A stretch of DNA of 64,000 nucleotides, from the NCBI GenBank assembly GCA_947561395.2, contig OX387184.1, forward strand, positions 10,520,205 to 10,584,204. Direction: 5' to 3'. Shown piece after piece: positions 60,168-64,000 of this stretch. Source of the stretch: Buxus sempervirens (Eukaryota > Streptophyta > Magnoliopsida > Buxales > Buxaceae). How positions within the stretch are numbered: the stretch's first letter is position 1; every line of letters begins with the position of its first letter. The position numbers were made by a program, and so were the translations under genes. The notes beneath the pieces are model-generated. The model worked only from the letters and a program-made list of their open reading frames with translations, was not told where the DNA came from and searched no databases.

Positions 60168-60300
60168 TGTTGTAATCCTAATTGAATTTATGTTTGTAAA
60201 ATTTGGTGCAAATATGGTACAGGGGTCTTTTTTTAGATTTCAAAAATGTCGTGTTTAGGGTTAGAATATATATCATGTTGTAATCCTAATTGAAGTTTTC
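60075..60300. repeat. Tandem duplication split by an (AT)n microsatellite
   Basis: Two copies of a unit that ends ATCATGTTGTAATCCTAATT (60166 and about 60271), each preceded by a TTTTTAGATTT-like stretch. The first copy has expanded to about 27 TA units at 60111-60165. Confidence 0.8.
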
Positions 60301-60949
60301 TTAGTAGAATTTTTTGTTGTACACAGTGAATATAGGCATATTGCTGAATTCTGTGTGTCCTTGTTCTTGTTATTCTTCTTTATTTTACCATTCACGTTAC
60401 ACAATTCACAACACCAACCTTTCTATTACAGAAAATAGAACAATAAATTAAACTATCATGTTAATTGTTGCCACATTTGATGGACCCTTACTAAAGAACT
60501 TACTAATAACATCATATGAAACACATTATCAGTGGTAACCAATTTTTAATGATATGTGTGCTAAATTTCTCTACAATAAGCATGTCATTGATTGATATGT
60601 ACACGTTATATTTCCTAACCCATCTATGTGTTTATTTATGAACATACCATTATAAAGTAAAGGCATGCATGCAAGAGAACTTGGTCCGATAACTACTTCC
60701 CAAAGAATACCCTTTACAAATAGTGAAAGACTGACAAGTCCTTCATACTTTAACTAGTTTACCATATTAATTAATTAATAATTTATACATTTGTTTTTAA
60801 TTTAACTTCACATTCTAAACTTTTCTTATCTTAGTAACAAGTAACAACCACAAAAAACAAAAGGGAAAGATTTTACCCCAAAGTCACATATCTCTTCTGC
60901 GAGGTCGCAGCCCCACCAAAGTCACTTGAAAGTTATAATCACTAGTCTC

Positions 60950-61440
60950 GTCGCGTACTGCTAGTACTGTGTGTTGACGGAAGCGCGCGCGAACCGCGCG
61001 GGGGCTGTTCCCCAATGCGCTTAACACGAGGCCACAGTCCAGACCCGGCCCCACCTAAAAGATTTCCTTTTCCTCTGAGATTGGCTATTGGGACCCACTC
61101 CCCTACTAATAGCCTAAACAAGGTGATCTAACGTGCGCGGTGGGGGGGCCCGACCACGCCGTTACTTACCATGTGGGTGGAAACAGAGTTGGACAGGGAT
61201 GAGATAACTGGGCCTTCGGGGCCCACCAACTGTCCTATCATAGTAATAGACTTTGGCAGATGGTGGTAGTCTTTCAGTGACGTGATGGGTGAGGTGTAAA
61301 GTGCGAGTCTCCTTCGTCCACAGACTGCCACGTTGCCTTAGTCAGTACGGATCAGTTTTGTCGGGCCCACAATAATAGCGATGTCATGATTAGGACACAC
61401 GCTCCGCTCCGTGCGTGGGGCTTTATAAAATCTAATTTTG
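60950..61440. other. GC- and CpG-rich island without a recognised gene
   Basis: An abrupt change to GC-rich DNA with many CG dinucleotides (GCGCGCGCGAACCGCGCGGG, CGTGCGCGGTGGGGGGGCCC), ending near a TTTATAAAA box at about 61422-61430. The ORFs in it show no family resemblance. It could be the promoter or 5' region of a gene whose coding part is not visible, or a GC-rich element. Confidence 0.4.
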
Positions 61441-61984
61441 TTTTTGTTGTTCTCGTGACGGTTGTGCGGTTCACGGGTCAACCCGTCAGACCTTAAGGTT
61501 ATGTAATTAATTTAAATGGGTTCGTATACAACAAAAAACCTGGATACCACATCAGACAAATTTATTTTATTTTGTTCTTTTTAATAAAGACTATAAAGTC
61601 ATAGCTGTTACTTTTTGAATGAATTTTGCACACCTGTTTGGACTTAGATCTGCAAAAAATAATGAATATTTAAACATATGCTATCTTTACCTCCAGCCTT
61701 ATTTTTTGGAAGAAATTACTATTTCTATACCCAAAACATGAGCTGCAACCAAATAAATAATCATGTATAAAATGAGGGGATGACATCCTCTGCCACAGGA
61801 GTAACACTGATGTCATAGTGAAATGTTGTCACATACAGTATCTCATGACTCATGTTTTTTCATATTAAGAAATGTGAAAAGACATCTTTCTTTGAAAAAA
61901 TATGAGCCGTGAGATGCTACAATATACAGTAGCATCTACCGCAAGCTCCTACAGCATACATACGATTTCAACCCAAAAATGGAG

Positions 61985-62210
61985 GAGTTGGAGAACATTG
62001 CACATGCATGGGATTTGAAATCTTCTGCCACTATTAACCGCTAATGTCAGTATTGCTTGATTCAAATGCTGACAAATGAAACATCCAATGGTGCCAGAAA
62101 TTTTAGTTTTGAAAATGTAAAAGAAAAAAATTTTGTTGAAAAAAAGCCCGACCATGAGATGCTTCATATGACAACATTTTACTTGCAATACACGGATGGA
62201 TAGTAGCAGC
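61985..62210 (-). repeat. Dispersed repeat, copy related to 39520-39715
   Basis: The minus strand carries TTTTTTTCAACAAAATTTTT, CATTTGTCAGCATTTGAAT and GTGGCAGAAGATTTCAAA, in the same order as 39520-39715. Confidence 0.5.
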
Positions 62211-62290
62211 AAATGGCGGCATATAATATCTTCCCCATCCTGAACTACCATTACCATGTTGAAGGAAATTACTTTAATTTAAAAGAATAC

Positions 62291-64000
62291 TGTAGACACC
62301 CCAAATTGCACAATAATTATCAAAAATCATTATCTCCTTGAAAGACAGTACAAAATTTGAAGAAAATAAATTTTTACTTGTATCCGCCAACTCAGGCCGG
62401 ATACAAGTGCTCTTCTTTGTATCCGATGGAAAATACCGAATACAAGAAAGCTTTAGAGTATCCGGCATTATACGCCGGATACCTTAAGGTCCTTGTGTAT
62501 CCGGCCTGATATGCCGGATACATTAGTTTTGCTCAAAATTAGGGTTTTCCGAGAGATTTCACTTTTTACGATCATGTTCCTCATTAAATGAGGGGAAATC
62601 TCAGAAACAGCCTTAGGGTTAAGGTTGGTGGGCTCTAGACATTAGGTTGTGTCTACCATCAACCCTAGCCTTTGCCTATAAATAGGAGGCTCCTCCTCAA
62701 GCAAATGGCCAAGAAGTTGGAGAACCAAGAGCTCTGAGTGAAGAAGAGAACTGCTACCGGATTGCTTTCAGAACCCCAGGTAAGCCTCAAACCTCTTCTT
62801 TATTTTCTGTATTTATATTCCTAGATCTAGATCTCTTCTTCTACCTTTTGTAGAATAAAGCCTTCTATATGTATGAAAACCCTTCCCTGGCTCAAAATAT
62901 CTCAAGACTCCCCCTAACCGTAAAACGTGAAGGCGGGATCTAGGAGAAACGAGACTGGGGATTGATCCTAGTGCTAGAACCTATCTTGCATAAGCCTTTT
63001 GAATGATTGAAAACCGTTTCATATTCAAAGTACCCCAAGATTATCTTGAAAAACCGTGTTTAACGGGGAGAGAGAACTAAGGGAAACGATAATGGAACGG
63101 AACCCTAGGTTGTTTTAGAACCTTATTTTGATGAATATGAATGCATGCTATGTTGCTATATTGTTCTTGTATGATTTTTCACACTTGCACATACATAGCA
63201 CGATTTTGGCGGGATAGGCTCATATTTGGGGATTTATTACAGTTGTTGTTATAAATCTGAAATAAATGGCCTCAATCAATTCTGGAATGTCTTTAAATGA
63301 TTTTTAAATGATTTGGATTCATCTTGCACGAATTGCACACACTTTGTCACAGTTTTGGATATTTTTTCTCCAAGAAAGGCTTTACTTAACAGCAATTGTA
63401 CCCTGACTTCGGACACTCATAACTTCATCATCCGGATGAATTTTGGAGTGATTTTAGAACCATGGGAAATGTGAGGCTGTCTAGTTCATGCCCACCAAAT
63501 GTTATTAATTTCTATGTAGCAGATTTTTGACACCATTCTGCCGAAGTTGAGAAGTCATTTCAGGTCAAACTGTTGAACCTATCACTTCGAATGGGCGTCA
63601 TCTGCTGGTTTTAAATCCGATTTGAGTGATTTTTGTTTCTGGGAACTCCTTTATGAGTCTAATTTTAACTCCAATTGGTTTCATAATTTTTTGATTTAAA
63701 TTGTGTCGTGGAGAGCAGATTTACTCAGAACTGCTCAACAGTATTTTTCTGGGTTAATCTGTGATCCTCGAGGCCTGTTCGGGAAGTCACCCAAGGCACA
63801 TCCGAATGAGTTTTTGTATGAGGCTAGTTTCTTTTGAAAGATGGCCATACAGACTTCATTGACACCAAAGTTCATGGATTTGAATGCAGCCGATTTTTCT
63901 AGGTAATTTTCCAAACTTGCCTACTTGTTACTTTCAATTATCTCCAACAGCAACTTTAAAAGAGCCATAACTCCTAGAATTTCAACCGGAATTAATTGAA
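62291..64000 (+). mobile_element. Start of a long LTR, running off the window
   Basis: A fossil or element end starting TGTAGACACCCCAAATTG, a common start for long plant Ty3/gypsy-type LTRs. It has a hairpin-rich 5' part, then a TATA motif (GCCTATAAATAGGAGG, about 62675) and over 1.3 kb of non-coding sequence to the window end. The right end and target duplication are outside, so neither full length nor completeness can be judged. Confidence 0.65.

Overview
The window is nuclear DNA of a flowering plant. Four spliced host genes have clear plant relatives: a NOPCHAP1/DUF4598-like protein, an S28 Pro-X carboxypeptidase, a HAT22/HAT9-type HD-Zip II factor, and the class I KNOX gene KNAT1/BREVIPEDICELLUS. 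Between and inside them lies dense transposon debris (Mutator-like elements, hAT and foldback MITEs, L1-type LINE tails, long-LTR fossils). The species cannot be named from the sequence. All coordinates and splice junctions were worked out by eye; every multi-exon CDS given here sums to a whole number of codons.

Layout. Positions 1-820 are GGGTTGACCCG-type low-complexity repeat. About 826-8690 and 10250-19007 are two direct copies of one roughly 2.5 kb segment, each expanded by different insertions. Copy 1 holds a 5.2 kb Pack-MULE (MULE A, 2078-7307, 9-bp target duplication). Copy 2 has the matching empty site at 17279-17287. Copy 2 in turn holds MULE B (10272-16094, 9-bp duplication), which itself contains a 2.8 kb solo LTR; copy 1 has the related uninterrupted site near 835-845. 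A LINE tail is also present only in copy 2. Both copies keep a 64-codon Cys-rich gene with its TATA box and a long imperfect hairpin. MULE A carries intron-containing pieces of at least three, probably four, unrelated host genes: thioredoxin-like (weak), FKBP13, GT31 galactosyltransferase, and antisense coproporphyrinogen III oxidase.

Positions 21093-22976 (minus) hold the five-exon NOPCHAP1-like gene, followed by two small DNA transposons. Positions 25199-36739 (minus) hold the ten-exon S28 peptidase (509 codons), whose introns contain tandem duplications and an LTR-like fossil rich in ACGT cores. Positions 37-43 kb are MITE- and foldback-rich intergenic DNA. Positions 43616-44660 (plus) hold the HD-Zip II gene (280 codons). 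Positions 48605-55216 (minus) hold KNAT1 (367 codons), with a 4.3 kb intron. Positions 55-64 kb have no gene I can support. They contain LINE tails, MITEs, a GC-rich island and the start of a long LTR that runs off the window at 62291.

The host genes do not form a pathway. HD-Zip II and KNOX1 are both developmental homeodomain regulators, but their closeness here may be chance. The most interesting part is 0.8-19 kb, where the paired segments act as each other's pre-insertion reference and where one transposon has collected several gene fragments.
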